A stretch of DNA of 60,133 bases from Verrucomicrobiia bacterium. Its GTDB lineage: Bacteria; Verrucomicrobiota; Verrucomicrobiia; Limisphaerales; UBA11358. The position numbers and the translations under genes were made by a program. The stretch is from contig JANWKE010000011.1 in the NCBI GenBank assembly GCA_025451535.1, forward strand, positions 1 to 60,133. Direction: 5' to 3'. The notes under the pieces are model-generated. The model was not told where the DNA came from and did no database searches. It saw only the letters and a list, made by a program, of their open reading frames with translations. Shown here in pieces: positions 42,162 through 51,263 of the stretch. Every line of letters starts with the position of its first letter. The stretch's first letter is position 1.

Positions 42162-44105
42162 ATGACTAAATCCATTGTAACTCTGCTTTTGGTTTGCGCC
42201 TTCGCGTCCGCCGGCGCAGCGAATCCCACGCTTACCATTGAAGCCGGACAACCCGTCGCCAACGTCAGTCCCATGCTTTACGGACTGATGACCGAGGAGA
42301 TTAATCACAGCTACGACGGCGGCCTCTACGGCGAATTGGTCCAGAATCGCGCGTTTCTGGACAACCCGAATGCGCCCGTGCACTGGTCGGTGGTGACGGA
42401 CAAGAGTTCGGCCGCAACCATGACGCTGGATCCGTCTCAGCCGCTCAACGACGCGCTGCCGGTCAGTTTGCGGGTAGAAGTGAGCGAAGCTTCCAAACGC
42501 CACCCGGCCGGTATTGCCAACGACGGTTATTGGGGGATTCCGGTCCGGCCGGCCGCGCGCTATCACGCCTCGTTTTACGCGAAGGCGGCGCCGGGATTTT
42601 CGGGATCGGTGATTGTCTCCATCCAGGCCGATGACGGGGGCAAGGTTTACGCCCGGGGTGAAGTGTCCGGGTTGACGCAGGATTGGAAACCGTACGAGGT
42701 CACCCTCGAAACGGGCAAAGCGAAACCGACCGCGAAAACGCGTTACGTCCTGACCCTGGACCAGCCGGGCAAAGTATGGTTTGCTCTGGTCTCCCTGTTT
42801 CCGCCGACGTGGCAGGACCAGCCGAATGGTTTTCGCCCGGATCTGCTGCAAATGCTGGTGGACTTGAAACCCAAGTTCCTGCGGTTTCCGGGAGGAAATT
42901 ATCTGGAAGGCGATACGGTCGCGACCCGCTTCGATTGGAAAAAAACCATCGGCCCCCTCAGCCAGCGCTCCGGCCATCCCTGTCCGTGGGGATACCGTTC
43001 CACGGACGGCATGGGACTGCTGGAGTTCCTCCGTTGGTGCGAAGACATGGGCGCCGAGCCGGTACTGGCGGTCTATGCCGGATATTCGCTTGGGGGCAAG
43101 CATGTAAATCCCGGTCCTGATCTGGAACCCTATGTGCAGGACGCGCTGGATGAAATCGAATACGTGACCGGCCCGGTAACCACCAAATGGGGGGCCCAAC
43201 GCGCCAAGGATGGTCACCCGGAACCGTTCCCCATGCACTATGTCGAGATCGGCAACGAAGACTGGTTTGACCGATCCGGTTCCTACGACGAGCGCTTCGC
43301 GCAATTTTCCGACGCGATCAAAGCTAAGTATTCCCAGCTCAAATGCATTTCCACCGTCGGCACCGAGCAACCGGAAACGCTGCGCGTGCATAGCCGCCAG
43401 CCCGATATGCTCGATGAGCACTACTACCGTCCCGCTCGAACGTTCCTGAACGATTCGGCGCATTTTGACAACTACAACCGCAAAGGCCCGGAAATCTTTG
43501 TGGGCGAGTGGGCCGCCTACGAGACTTCTTTTCCCCCTTGGAACGGGCGCTCGGCGAAGGAACTGCCTACCGCCGACATGACCGCGGCGCTGGGCGACGC
43601 GACCTGGATGACTGCGATGGAACGGAATTCGGACCTCGTAAAAATGCAATGTTATGCACCGTTATTCGTGAACGTAAATCCGGGCGCAAGACAATGGCGG
43701 CCCGATTTCATCGGATACGACACCCTCCACTGTTACGGCTCGCCCAGCTACTATGCCTTCAAGATGTTCAGCCGGAACGTCGGCGACGAAATTCTCAAAG
43801 CCTCGCTGGATGGTGCCGCGCTCCATTATTCGGTGACCAAAGACAGCCAGCGCGGGGCCATCCTGATCAAACTGGTGAATCCCCAGGCGGCGCCACAACC
43901 GCTTGAACTGGATTGCAAAGGCGTTACCGGGCTCAAACCCACGGGCACGGCGACTACGCTGGCCGCCGCTCCGGACGCAAACAACACGATTGACCATCCA
44001 AACAATGTTGCGCCGGTTACCACCAAAGTTTCAGGTGTGAAGCCGGTGTTCGTTTACACGCTGCCGGCGGATTCCGTCACCGTGCTCCAGCTCGACGTCC
44101 AGTAA
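42162..44105 (+). CDS. Secreted alpha-L-arabinofuranosidase, GH51
   Basis: 647 residues with a signal peptide (MTKSIVTLLLVCAFASAGAA-N). A carbohydrate-binding-like beta region (about 80-215) precedes the GH51 barrel: FLRFPGGNYLEGD at 239-251, the acid/base Glu366 in VEIGNED and the nucleophile Glu449 in IFVGEWAAYE. GH51 enzymes release terminal arabinofuranose from arabinan or arabinoxylan with retention. The C-terminal beta-sandwich (LDGAALHYSVTKDSQRGAIL...) completes the family layout. Secretion implies use on plant-derived polysaccharide. No transporter or SusC-like gene is adjacent; the gene ends 3 bases before the convergent mqnC. Confidence 0.92.
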   Translation: MTKSIVTLLLVCAFASAGAANPTLTIEAGQPVANVSPMLYGLMTEEINHSYDGGLYGELVQNRAFLDNPNAPVHWSVVTDKSSAATMTLDPSQPLNDALPVSLRVEVSEASKRHPAGIANDGYWGIPVRPAARYHASFYAKAAPGFSGSVIVSIQADDGGKVYARGEVSGLTQDWKPYEVTLETGKAKPTAKTRYVLTLDQPGKVWFALVSLFPPTWQDQPNGFRPDLLQMLVDLKPKFLRFPGGNYLEGDTVATRFDWKKTIGPLSQRSGHPCPWGYRSTDGMGLLEFLRWCEDMGAEPVLAVYAGYSLGGKHVNPGPDLEPYVQDALDEIEYVTGPVTTKWGAQRAKDGHPEPFPMHYVEIGNEDWFDRSGSYDERFAQFSDAIKAKYSQLKCISTVGTEQPETLRVHSRQPDMLDEHYYRPARTFLNDSAHFDNYNRKGPEIFVGEWAAYETSFPPWNGRSAKELPTADMTAALGDATWMTAMERNSDLVKMQCYAPLFVNVNPGARQWRPDFIGYDTLHCYGSPSYYAFKMFSRNVGDEILKASLDGAALHYSVTKDSQRGAILIKLVNPQAAPQPLELDCKGVTGLKPTGTATTLAAAPDANNTIDHPNNVAPVTTKVSGVKPVFVYTLPADSVTVLQLDVQ

Positions 44106-44108
44106 CGC

Positions 44109-45242
44109 TCAATTCACCAGCCGATACCAGTTGTCACGCTGGTGCGGTTCATAGCCGAGGTCGCGAATCAAACGTTGCATGTCGGCAACGGTCATGCGGA
44201 AGGTCGTGCCCGCCTGGCTCACGACGTTCTCCTCAATCATGATACTGCCAAGGTCGTTCGCGCCGAACTTCAACGCGACCTGGCCGATTTCCTGGCCCTG
44301 GGTGACCCAGGAGCTTTGGACGTTGGTGAAATTATCGAGGTAAATCCGGCCCAGCGCCTGCGTCCGCAAATACTCGTGCGCGCCGACGGTCGGCGCCTTG
44401 AGCTTCGTGTGCTCGGCCTGGAACGTCCAGCAGATGAACGCGGTGAAACGGCCGGGGGTACGGTCGCCGGGCGCCGACCCTACCGCGTATTGCAGTGACT
44501 TGTCCTGCTGCGCGCGCAACCGCTCCAAATGTTCGATGCGGTCCTCAATCGTCTCGACGTGGCCGAACATCATCGTCGCGCTGGAATACAAACCCAACCG
44601 GTGGGCCACATCCATGACCTCCAGCCAGTCGTCGCTCATCGCCTTGAGCGGTGAGATGCGCTGGCGCACGCGGTCCACCAGAATTTCCCCGCCGCCACCG
44701 GGAATCGAGCCGAGCCCGGCAGCCTTGAAATCACCGATGATTTTATCCAGCGGTTCGTTGAACACTTCGCGGAAATGGATGAATTCGCTCGGGCTGAAAC
44801 CATGAATGTTGAAGCCGGGAAACTTGTTTTTGATGTGCGACAGCAAATCGAGATACCATTGCTTGGTCAATTTCGGATGGTGCCCGCCCTGCATCAAAAT
44901 TTGCGTGCCGCCGAGCGCGATCGTCTCCTCGATTTTCCGGTCCATCTCATCGAACGTAATGACGTAGGCGTCATTGTCCTTTTCCACGCGGTAGAATGCG
45001 CAGAACTTGCAATAGACATTGCAGACGTTCGTGTAATTGACGTTGCGATCAACGATGTAAGTGACGAAGTCGTTGCCGCGGCCATCGAAATCGTTCGCCT
45101 TGGCGAGCTGGCGGCGGCGATCCGCGAGCGCGCCGAGTTCCTCCAGCGGCAGATGGTAAAGCCGCAGGGCCTCCGCCGGATTGATGCGTTGGCCGTCCCA
45201 GACTTTTTGCCGCAACTCGTCCAATGACGCGTCGTAAATCAC
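44109..45242 (-). CDS. mqnC: Cyclic dehypoxanthinyl futalosine synthase
   Basis: 377 residues from GTG 45242. Radical SAM enzyme with Cys74, Cys78 and Cys81 (CNVYCKFC, C-x3-C-x2-C) that binds the 4Fe-4S cluster. The segment FYRVEKDNDAYVIT, then LGGTQILMQGGHHPKL and SSATMMFGHVETIEDRIEHL, matches MqnC rather than MqnE. It cyclises dehypoxanthine futalosine in the futalosine branch of menaquinone biosynthesis, used in place of the MenFDHCEB pathway. Menaquinone would serve the type II NADH dehydrogenase encoded nearby. No other mqn gene is in the window. Confidence 0.93.
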   Translation of the reverse strand: MIYDASLDELRQKVWDGQRINPAEALRLYHLPLEELGALADRRRQLAKANDFDGRGNDFVTYIVDRNVNYTNVCNVYCKFCAFYRVEKDNDAYVITFDEMDRKIEETIALGGTQILMQGGHHPKLTKQWYLDLLSHIKNKFPGFNIHGFSPSEFIHFREVFNEPLDKIIGDFKAAGLGSIPGGGGEILVDRVRQRISPLKAMSDDWLEVMDVAHRLGLYSSATMMFGHVETIEDRIEHLERLRAQQDKSLQYAVGSAPGDRTPGRFTAFICWTFQAEHTKLKAPTVGAHEYLRTQALGRIYLDNFTNVQSSWVTQGQEIGQVALKFGANDLGSIMIEENVVSQAGTTFRMTVADMQRLIRDLGYEPHQRDNWYRLVN

Positions 45243-45251
45243 CCGGCTAAA

Positions 45252-46211
45252 CTAGCGAAGAAGCGTGGTTTTAACAAGTTTGGTACGCGCCGGCCGCAAT
45301 CGCCAGATCCCCGCGAGGATGCTGCCGATGACCGAATGAAATGTTGCGGAAATCGCACAGGGCAGGGCGGTCAAGGGCATCGCCGCGAAATGCGCCCTGG
45401 CCAAAGCCGCGCCCAGCCCGGAGTTTTGCATGCCGACTTCCACAGAGATGGTGCGGCTGGTCAATTCGTCGCAACGCAGCAGCCGGCTGGCAAAGTAGCC
45501 CAGCAAGAATCCGCCGCTGTGCAGGAAAAACACCGCCAGAATGAGTTCACTACCCGAACGTTTGAAAGCGTCCGCACTGTCGCCGATAATGCTGGCGCAA
45601 ATGAGTGTGATGGTCAGCACCGAGATCAGCGGCGATACCGGCAGCACGAATTTTACAAACCGCGGCGCATAACGATTCAGCGCCACGCCGATGACCACCG
45701 GCGCGAGCACGATTTTCAATGTGCTCAGGAAAAGCCCCCACGCGGGCACCGGCACGTAGTCGCCCGCGAGCCATTTCGTCAGCAGCGGCGTCATCACAAT
45801 CGCGCCCAGCGTCGAGCACATGGTCATCAGCACCGACAGCGCGACATTCGACCTTGCGATGTAATTGACCACATTGGACGCCGTACCGCAGGGGCAACAC
45901 GACACCAGGATCAGCCCCACGGCGAGCGGAGTTTCCAGTTTCATCAGGCGCGCGATGCTCCAGCCGAGGAACGGCATGATGGCGTAATGCGCGACGAAGC
46001 CGATGCCGACCGCGCGCGGCATCTGCAACACCCTTTCGAAATCGTCCACGCTCAACGTGATGCCCATGCCGAGCATGATCACCGCCAGTCCCCACGTGAT
46101 GAAGTCGCCGCTGAACCAGGTGAACCAGGCCGGGTGCGCCAGCGCCAGCGCGCCGCCGAGCAGGACCCAAATCGGGAAAAGATTGGTGGCGAGAGCGAGG
46201 ACCCGGTTCAT
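45252..46211 (-). CDS. Bile acid:sodium symporter family (BASS) transporter
   Basis: 319 residues from ATG 46211 (an upstream in-frame start at 46277 would overlap the divergent gene). About ten membrane helices are visible, including the family signature VGLILVSCCPCGTASNVVNYIARSN split across residues 100-126 and EVGMQNSGLGAALARAHF near 270, the crossover regions that bind sodium and substrate. Bacterial BASS proteins import diverse organic anions (for example pantoate or keto acids); the substrate here is unknown. Located 9 bases before mqnC on the same strand, which could place both in one transcript. Confidence 0.88.
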   Translation of the reverse strand: MNRVLALATNLFPIWVLLGGALALAHPAWFTWFSGDFITWGLAVIMLGMGITLSVDDFERVLQMPRAVGIGFVAHYAIMPFLGWSIARLMKLETPLAVGLILVSCCPCGTASNVVNYIARSNVALSVLMTMCSTLGAIVMTPLLTKWLAGDYVPVPAWGLFLSTLKIVLAPVVIGVALNRYAPRFVKFVLPVSPLISVLTITLICASIIGDSADAFKRSGSELILAVFFLHSGGFLLGYFASRLLRCDELTSRTISVEVGMQNSGLGAALARAHFAAMPLTALPCAISATFHSVIGSILAGIWRLRPARTKLVKTTLLR

Positions 46212-46234
46212 GCTGGCAGTCGAGCCATTAGAAC

Positions 46235-47605
46235 ATGCGTCAAAATAAAAGTCATCCGCATTTGCTGAACACCGCACTTTGCATTTCCCTCCGATTCGTC
46301 GAAATTAAACCCGTGGCGGACGATAAAACATTTCATGTCGTTGTGTTGGGCGCGGGTTTCGGGGGCCTGTTTTTCTGCAAATATTTCCGGCATCCCCGTG
46401 TGCGCGTGACGTTGGTGGACCGCACCAATCATCATCTCTTCCAGCCATTGCTGTATCAGGTCGCCACCGCCGGACTTTCCGCGCCGGAAATCGCCCAGCC
46501 CATCCGCTCCATCCTGTCCCGCCGGCCCGACGTCACGGTGTTGCTGAGTGAAGCCACGGATTTCGACCTCGTCCACCGGAAAGTCACTCTCCGCGAAAGC
46601 ACGCTGGAATATGATTTTCTCGTGCTGGCGATGGGAAGTCAGACGGGTTACTTCGGCCACCCCGAATGGGAGCCATTCGCACCGGGCCTGAAAACGCTCG
46701 ACGACGCGCTGCGCCTCCGCAGCCGCATCCTGCTTGCGTTTGAACGGGCCGAAAACGAAACGAACGCGGCGGAGCGTGACAAGTTGCTGACCATCGTCAT
46801 CGTGGGCGGCGGGCCGACCGGTCTGGAATTGGCGGGTGCATTTGCTGAACTGGCACGGACGGTGTTGAAACGCGACTTCCGACGGATTGATCCCGCGCAG
46901 GCAAGAATCATTTTGATTGAAGGCGCACCGCGGGTGCTTTCGAATTACCCGCCGGACCTTTCGGCCAGCGCCCAACGCCAGCTCGAGGCACTCGGCGGAC
47001 AGGTGCGCACTGCAACACCGGTGAAAAACATCCGGGCCGGTGAAGTGGAACTCGCCAACGGTGAAACCATTCGTGCAGAAAACATCGTCTGGGCCGCGGG
47101 GGTTGCCGCCGTGCCGCTCACCCGGAAACTCGGCGTGGAACTGGACCGGGCCGGCCGTATTAAGGTGAATCCGGATTTAAGTGTGCCGGGGCATCCGGAA
47201 ATTTTCGCCATTGGCGACCTCGCGCTGGTGATGGGCAAGGCCGGCCAACCGGTTCCGGGCATCTGCCCGGCGGCGATGCAAATGGGACGCCACGTCGCGC
47301 GGGTCATTGAAGGCGAACTGGATTCCGCGGCCAGTCGCGGGGCGCGTCCGCCGTTCAAATATTGGGACAAGGGAACGATGGCGACCATCGGCCGTTCGGC
47401 AGCCGTGGCGTGGATCGGCCGATTGAAGATGTCCGGTTATCCGGCCTGGCTGGCGTGGTTGTTCGTCCACCTCATCTTCCTCATCGGCTTTCGCAACCGG
47501 CTGGCCGTGCTGCTGCAATGGACCTACTCGTATTTCGCCTACAAACGCGGCGCCCGCATCATTACCAACCCGCCGCCGGAACCGGACGGCACGCTTCACC
47601 GCTGA
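46235..47605 (+). CDS. ndh: Type II NADH dehydrogenase-like FAD oxidoreductase
   Basis: 456 residues from ATG 46235; a GTG at 46313 closer to the first domain is an alternative. The FAD motif FHVVVLGAGFGGLFFCKYF (G-x-G-x-x-G at 39-44) is followed by DRTNHHLFQPLLYQVATAGLS, the NDH-2 signature, then the NADH-binding GGGPTGLELAGAFAEL near 188 and the second FAD contact IFAIGDLALVMGKAGQPVPG. The C-terminal region (LAWLFVHLIFLIGFRNRLAVLLQWTYSYF, written in parts) is hydrophobic and should attach it to the membrane. NDH-2 passes electrons from NADH to menaquinone without proton pumping. Confidence 0.88.
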   Translation: MRQNKSHPHLLNTALCISLRFVEIKPVADDKTFHVVVLGAGFGGLFFCKYFRHPRVRVTLVDRTNHHLFQPLLYQVATAGLSAPEIAQPIRSILSRRPDVTVLLSEATDFDLVHRKVTLRESTLEYDFLVLAMGSQTGYFGHPEWEPFAPGLKTLDDALRLRSRILLAFERAENETNAAERDKLLTIVIVGGGPTGLELAGAFAELARTVLKRDFRRIDPAQARIILIEGAPRVLSNYPPDLSASAQRQLEALGGQVRTATPVKNIRAGEVELANGETIRAENIVWAAGVAAVPLTRKLGVELDRAGRIKVNPDLSVPGHPEIFAIGDLALVMGKAGQPVPGICPAAMQMGRHVARVIEGELDSAASRGARPPFKYWDKGTMATIGRSAAVAWIGRLKMSGYPAWLAWLFVHLIFLIGFRNRLAVLLQWTYSYFAYKRGARIITNPPPEPDGTLHR

Positions 47606-47615
47606 ACGATCTGGT

Positions 47616-48458
47616 TCAAAGTTCCAGTCTGGGTTCGCGCGGCCAGAGCAGATTTTTCAGCGCAAATAGCTCCAAGGCAAACGGGATGTAACCGCCGTAA
47701 CCCAGCAGCGGCATTTCAAAAATGTGGAGGAACCCCGCGCCCGGTGTGTGGTAAATCCATTGCGGCCACGACCAGTAATTCCACATCTCCCAGAAAAACC
47801 CGCAAATCAGCGCGCCCAGCGACAGCGAAATCACCGGCCGCCAGTCGCCGTGTTGCAGCCATTCCAGAAAATGTCGCCGTCCCAGCCAGCGGTTGACCGG
47901 CTCGAAAATCAGCACCAGCGAAATCCAGACCAATGGATAAAAAAATTTCGGCCAGGCCAACGTCAACGCCAGCATCATCACACCGATGAACAGCATTCGC
48001 GCATTTACACGCGGCGAATCCGGAATCCGGACCCCGGGCCGGATTGACTTTACCCAGCGGAACGTCCGCACCAGTTCCGCCGTCTCGAACACGGCCGGCA
48101 TGACGGTCGAGAACGACAGTGTGCAGAGCGCGTAATATTCGAGCGGCGTGAAGGTGCCGGCGCCGAGGTATTCCCAGTTGCCCGTCCGGTCGTTGATGAT
48201 TTCAAACAGCCACCAAGCCGGCACGGACAGGACGAAGAGCAGGACGAACCCTATTCGCGAGCGCGTCCACAATGAGGCGCCGCTCCGCCAAAAGACCAGT
48301 GCGTCCACCAGGAGGATGTAACCCAGCCAAAGCGGGAAGAACAGGTAGGCCGTCCGCTGGCCCGGCAGGATCCAGTTCAACGGCCAGCATACCGCCAGCA
48401 GGAATAATCCCAGCCAGCCTTGCGGCGCCAACCGCGGCCATGGTCGTGCAGCTTCCAT
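47616..48458 (-). CDS. Polytopic membrane protein of unknown function
   Basis: 280 residues from ATG 48458 (a GTG immediately before it at 48461 is equally possible). Six to eight hydrophobic helices span most of the protein (WLGLFLLAVCWPLNWILPG, LFFPLWLGYILLVDALVFW, ARMLFIGVMMLALTLAWP, RPVISLSLGALICGFFWEMW). Aromatic and Trp-rich loops such as RTAYLFFPLWLGY and EMWNYWSWPQWIYHTPG are notable. It does not match a known transporter. It is convergent with ndh, separated by 10 bases. Confidence 0.65.
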   Translation of the reverse strand: MEAARPWPRLAPQGWLGLFLLAVCWPLNWILPGQRTAYLFFPLWLGYILLVDALVFWRSGASLWTRSRIGFVLLFVLSVPAWWLFEIINDRTGNWEYLGAGTFTPLEYYALCTLSFSTVMPAVFETAELVRTFRWVKSIRPGVRIPDSPRVNARMLFIGVMMLALTLAWPKFFYPLVWISLVLIFEPVNRWLGRRHFLEWLQHGDWRPVISLSLGALICGFFWEMWNYWSWPQWIYHTPGAGFLHIFEMPLLGYGGYIPFALELFALKNLLWPREPRLEL

Positions 48459-48514
48459 CACCCGTTAAAATAGCCGGGTGAATTCAGAATGCAAAGCCGG
48501 CGGACGCGGCAGGG

Positions 48515-49213
48515 TCAGAAGTCAAACGTAAGCCCAAACAGGACGGAATGCGTCCGGGCACCCTTAAAGCCGACATTAAAATTATCCGGCGGATAGGTGA
48601 AGGTCGGGTCCTCGGTGGCAAAGTATTTGTAGCCGACGTCGAGCATCAGGTGGCGAGACAACGCAAAACGCACGCCGGCAAAAATCTGCCCGGCGAATAC
48701 CACGTCATTTTCACTGCCGACCACCCCATTTATGCCGGCGCTGTCTTGAAAATTGTCAGTATCGAACACCATGTCAGCACCACCAACGCCCGCTCCGACA
48801 TAGGGAATGATATTGGTGCGCGGAATCGGATACGACAGCGTGGCGTTGACCATAAACGGCACGTTATACAGCCGCGAGTTGTCCGAAAGATACCCTGGCA
48901 CGTTGTTGATTTTTGCGCCAATGAATCCGGTTTCAAAATCCAGGGCCGCGTATTGGTTGAAGGCCCAGCCGAGAGCGGCGTCAAAGGCCAGACCCGTATC
49001 ATAATCCACTTTGCTAGGAACCGGCCCGGTGGGTGCGACGCCGGGAGTTGAAAACTGAGTTATCTGGCCATCCTGGAAAAAGGACGGGCCTACACCGAGG
49101 CGAAAAGTTGGGCCGGCGCCTTCCGGCAAATAGGAATAATATTGCGCCTGCGCCATGACAGCGCCGAGGCAGAGTGACAACGCAGCGACACCAATTGCAT
49201 ATCGGCATTTCAT
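48515..49213 (-). CDS. Outer-membrane beta-barrel protein (OmpW/Opr86-like small barrel)
   Basis: 232 residues. A signal peptide (IGVAALSLCLGAVMAQAQ) precedes eight alternating strands with aromatic girdles (TFRLGVGPSFF, YAALDFETGFIGAK, TNIIPYVGAGVGGADMVF, MLDVGYKYFAT) and the C-terminal FGLTFDF, ending in phenylalanine. The size and PYVGAGVG signature fit small 8-strand barrels of the OMP_b-brl family. Role (adhesion, small hydrophobic transport) is unknown. Monocistronic; 290 bases separate it from the divergent Rrf2 gene. Confidence 0.8.
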   Translation of the reverse strand: MKCRYAIGVAALSLCLGAVMAQAQYYSYLPEGAGPTFRLGVGPSFFQDGQITQFSTPGVAPTGPVPSKVDYDTGLAFDAALGWAFNQYAALDFETGFIGAKINNVPGYLSDNSRLYNVPFMVNATLSYPIPRTNIIPYVGAGVGGADMVFDTDNFQDSAGINGVVGSENDVVFAGQIFAGVRFALSRHLMLDVGYKYFATEDPTFTYPPDNFNVGFKGARTHSVLFGLTFDF

Positions 49214-49466
49214 AATTCTCCTTTCATCCTTTGCGATTATTCGACTCCATGGCCATGTAAAAAGTTCAATGCCATTAATACGTACATGAGAGGGAAGACG
49301 TTACAACATTTCGATTTCGCGGGCCGCTTCAAACATTACGGCGTAAGACGCTCGCTGGTAAGTGCGCAGGTGCCGAGGTAATGAGACTCAAATCTTCAAA
49401 TGTTTCAGCGGAAAATATGGGTTTTCGGCCGTCTTTTGACGGCGAAAAATATTTCAAAAAAATCAC

Positions 49467-49500
49467 TTGCGTCATTTTTAATTGTGACTATAATAGTAAC
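49467..49500 (+). promoter_or_regulatory. Promoter and overlapping dyad of the Rrf2 gene
   Basis: TTGCGT (49467-49472), a 16-base spacer and a perfect TATAAT (49489-49494). The -10 lies inside the dyad GTGACTAT-A-ATAGTAAC (49484-49500, one mismatch between arms). A repressor bound there would block the promoter; the ATG at 49505 leaves almost no leader. Confidence 0.65.
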
Positions 49501-49504
49501 AGTT

Positions 49505-49924
49505 ATGGCGATTAACACCCAGTTTCCGATTGCGGTCCACCTCATGGCCGCCCTCGGTTACCGTTCCGGCCGGGACACGACCTCGGCCCAACTGGCGATG
49601 AGCGTCAATACCAGCCCCAGTTTTGTGCGGCGGACGCTCGCCAAATTGTCCCGGGCGGGTTTGGTGGAGACGGCCATCGGCAAGACCGGCGCGTGCTGGC
49701 TCGCCAAAGACGCGAAGAACATTTCGCTGCTGGACATTTACCGGGCTGTGGATGCGCCCAAGGCGTTTTCCATCCACCATTACACCGAGCAAAAAGCCTG
49801 TCCGGTGAGTTGCCACATCAAGGAGGCGCTCGACCGGGCCCTGGACAAAACTCAGAAGGCCATGGAAACCAGCCTGGATGACATCACCCTCGAGCAGATC
49901 GTTTCCCAGTTGAACAAAAACTAA
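49505..49924 (+). CDS. Rrf2 family transcriptional regulator
   Basis: 139 residues from ATG 49505; an upstream in-frame ATG at 49400 would cover the promoter. The winged-helix start IAVHLMAALGYRSGRDTTSAQLAMSVNTSPSFVRRTLAKL is typical of Rrf2 proteins such as YwnA or CymR. Two cysteines (CPVSCH near residue 100) are present, not the three of IscR/NsrR, so iron-sulfur binding is possible but unproven; redox or ligand sensing is the usual role. The dyad overlapping its own -10 and a related dyad before the SDR gene suggest autoregulation and control of the downstream gene, 73 bases away. Confidence 0.82.
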   Translation: MAINTQFPIAVHLMAALGYRSGRDTTSAQLAMSVNTSPSFVRRTLAKLSRAGLVETAIGKTGACWLAKDAKNISLLDIYRAVDAPKAFSIHHYTEQKACPVSCHIKEALDRALDKTQKAMETSLDDITLEQIVSQLNKN

Positions 49925-49938
49925 AAAATTTCCCCATA

Positions 49939-49955
49939 ACTGTTACTTTTACAGT
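49939..49955 (+). promoter_or_regulatory. Dyad before the SDR gene, related to the Rrf2 operator
   Basis: ACTGT-TACTTTT-ACAGT. The segment TGTTACTTTTACAGT matches TGTGACTATAATAGT of the Rrf2 promoter in 11 of 15 positions by eye. In addition CCATAACTGTTACT here is the reverse complement of AGTAACAGTTATGG at the Rrf2 start. Confidence 0.55.
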
Positions 49956-49997
49956 CGCAATAACAAAACAACAAAACTAAAGGAGAAAGAACACAAC

Positions 49998-50756
49998 ATG
50001 AGCACGAACAAAAAACTGACGGGCAAGGTCGCCGTTGTCACCGGCGCGTCCAAAGGTATCGGCGCGTCCATTGCCAAACATCTGGCCGCCGAAGGCGCCT
50101 CCGTCGTCGTCAACTACGCCTCCAGCAAGGCGGGCGCGGACAAGATCGTCGGTGAAATCACCGCGCAAGGCGGCAAAGCCATCGCTGTGCAGGGCAGTGT
50201 GGCGAAGAAGGCGGACATCGAACGCCTGTTCACCGAAACAAAGAAGGCATTTGGCCAGACCGATATTCTGGTCAACAACGCGGGCGTCTATGAATTCAGC
50301 CCGCTCGAACAAATCAGCGAGGACCATTTCCACAAGCAATTCAACACGAACGTGCTCGGCCTGATTCTCACGACACAGGAAGCGTTGAAGCATTTCAACG
50401 GTGACGGCGGCAGTGTCATCAACATCAGCTCCGTGGTCGGCGTCAACCCGTTGCCCAATGCGGCGGTTTACAGCGCCACCAAGGCGGCGGTGGATGCCGT
50501 GACCAAGTCGCTCGCCCGGGAATTGGGACCTAAAAAAGTCCGCGTGAATTCTATCAACCCCGGCATGATTGAAACGGAGGGCACCCATGGTGCAGGCATT
50601 ATCGGCACCGACTTTCAGAAACAGGCTGAAGCGCAAACGCCGCTGGGCCGCATCGGCCAGCCGCAGGACGTGGCAACCGTGGCGACGTTTTTGGCCTCGG
50701 CGGATTCCGGCTGGATCACCGGCGAAACGTTTCTGGTCTCCGGCGGTTATCGTTGA
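49998..50756 (+). CDS. Short-chain dehydrogenase/reductase (classical SDR)
   Basis: 252 residues. AGGAG at 49981 precedes ATG 49998. Cofactor motif TGASKGIG (15-22), NNAG at 93-96, catalytic Ser144 or Ser145 with Tyr158 and Lys162 (YSATK). Asn40/Tyr at the end of the second strand (VVNYASSKAGAD) suggests NADP(H) preference, as in FabG-like and glucose-dehydrogenase-like members. The substrate is unknown. It sits after the Rrf2 regulator and carries a related dyad, so it is a likely target gene. Probably a cytoplasmic tetramer. The DUF5069 gene follows 38 bases later. Confidence 0.9.
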   Translation: MSTNKKLTGKVAVVTGASKGIGASIAKHLAAEGASVVVNYASSKAGADKIVGEITAQGGKAIAVQGSVAKKADIERLFTETKKAFGQTDILVNNAGVYEFSPLEQISEDHFHKQFNTNVLGLILTTQEALKHFNGDGGSVINISSVVGVNPLPNAAVYSATKAAVDAVTKSLARELGPKKVRVNSINPGMIETEGTHGAGIIGTDFQKQAEAQTPLGRIGQPQDVATVATFLASADSGWITGETFLVSGGYR

Positions 50757-50794
50757 GTCGACGCCAAACACGTGCATATTGATGTGAATTGTTT

Positions 50795-51256
50795 ATGAGC
50801 ACGTCCGCTATTGCACCTGACCTCACACAACGCCCGCCGCGCAGCCCGCGTGTGCGGCTGGGCGGTTATGTCCTGCTGCCGCGCATCCTCGACAAAGGAC
50901 GCGCGGCGCTCGCCGGCAAACTGGGCGAATATCATTACGCCGGCAAAGGCATGGACCGGCATTTTTTCAACTTCGTCGGCCTCGACCACGCATCGCTGAA
51001 ACAGGAACTCGCCAAAGGCGGCGGCGACTGGGAAATCCTCAACTGGATTCAGGCGAACGCGAAACACCAACGCCCGCCATGGGAAATCGCCGCGTGGAGC
51101 GAATATCATGAGCGCCGCACGCCGGACGGCGATATCGAAACGCTGGAATTTATTACCGAACAGTTGAAAAAACTGAGCACGTTGCGCGAGGACATCCACA
51201 CCTGGTTCGACTACCTCGATCTCGACGACCACTGCACCTTCGGCGGCAAGGCGTAA
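50795..51256 (+). CDS. DUF5069 domain protein
   Basis: 153 residues from ATG 50795 (a TTG two codons upstream is in frame). Nearly the whole protein is the DUF5069 domain (PRVRLGGYVLLPRILDKGRA, YHYAGKGMDRHFFNFVGLD, WEIAAWSEYHERRTPDGDIE), common in Verrucomicrobia and of unknown function. It is soluble and helical with no signal peptide. It may be cotranscribed with the Rrf2-SDR pair (38-base gap) and is followed by a good terminator. Confidence 0.85.
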   Translation: MSTSAIAPDLTQRPPRSPRVRLGGYVLLPRILDKGRAALAGKLGEYHYAGKGMDRHFFNFVGLDHASLKQELAKGGGDWEILNWIQANAKHQRPPWEIAAWSEYHERRTPDGDIETLEFITEQLKKLSTLREDIHTWFDYLDLDDHCTFGGKA

Positions 51257-51263
51257 AACCACG

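Noticed and set aside
42072-43649. Long minus-strand open frame (525 codons) opposite the GH51 gene
   Set aside because: It is the mirror of a high-GC coding sequence with clear GH51 motifs on the plus strand; its translation is Arg/His-rich with no domain.
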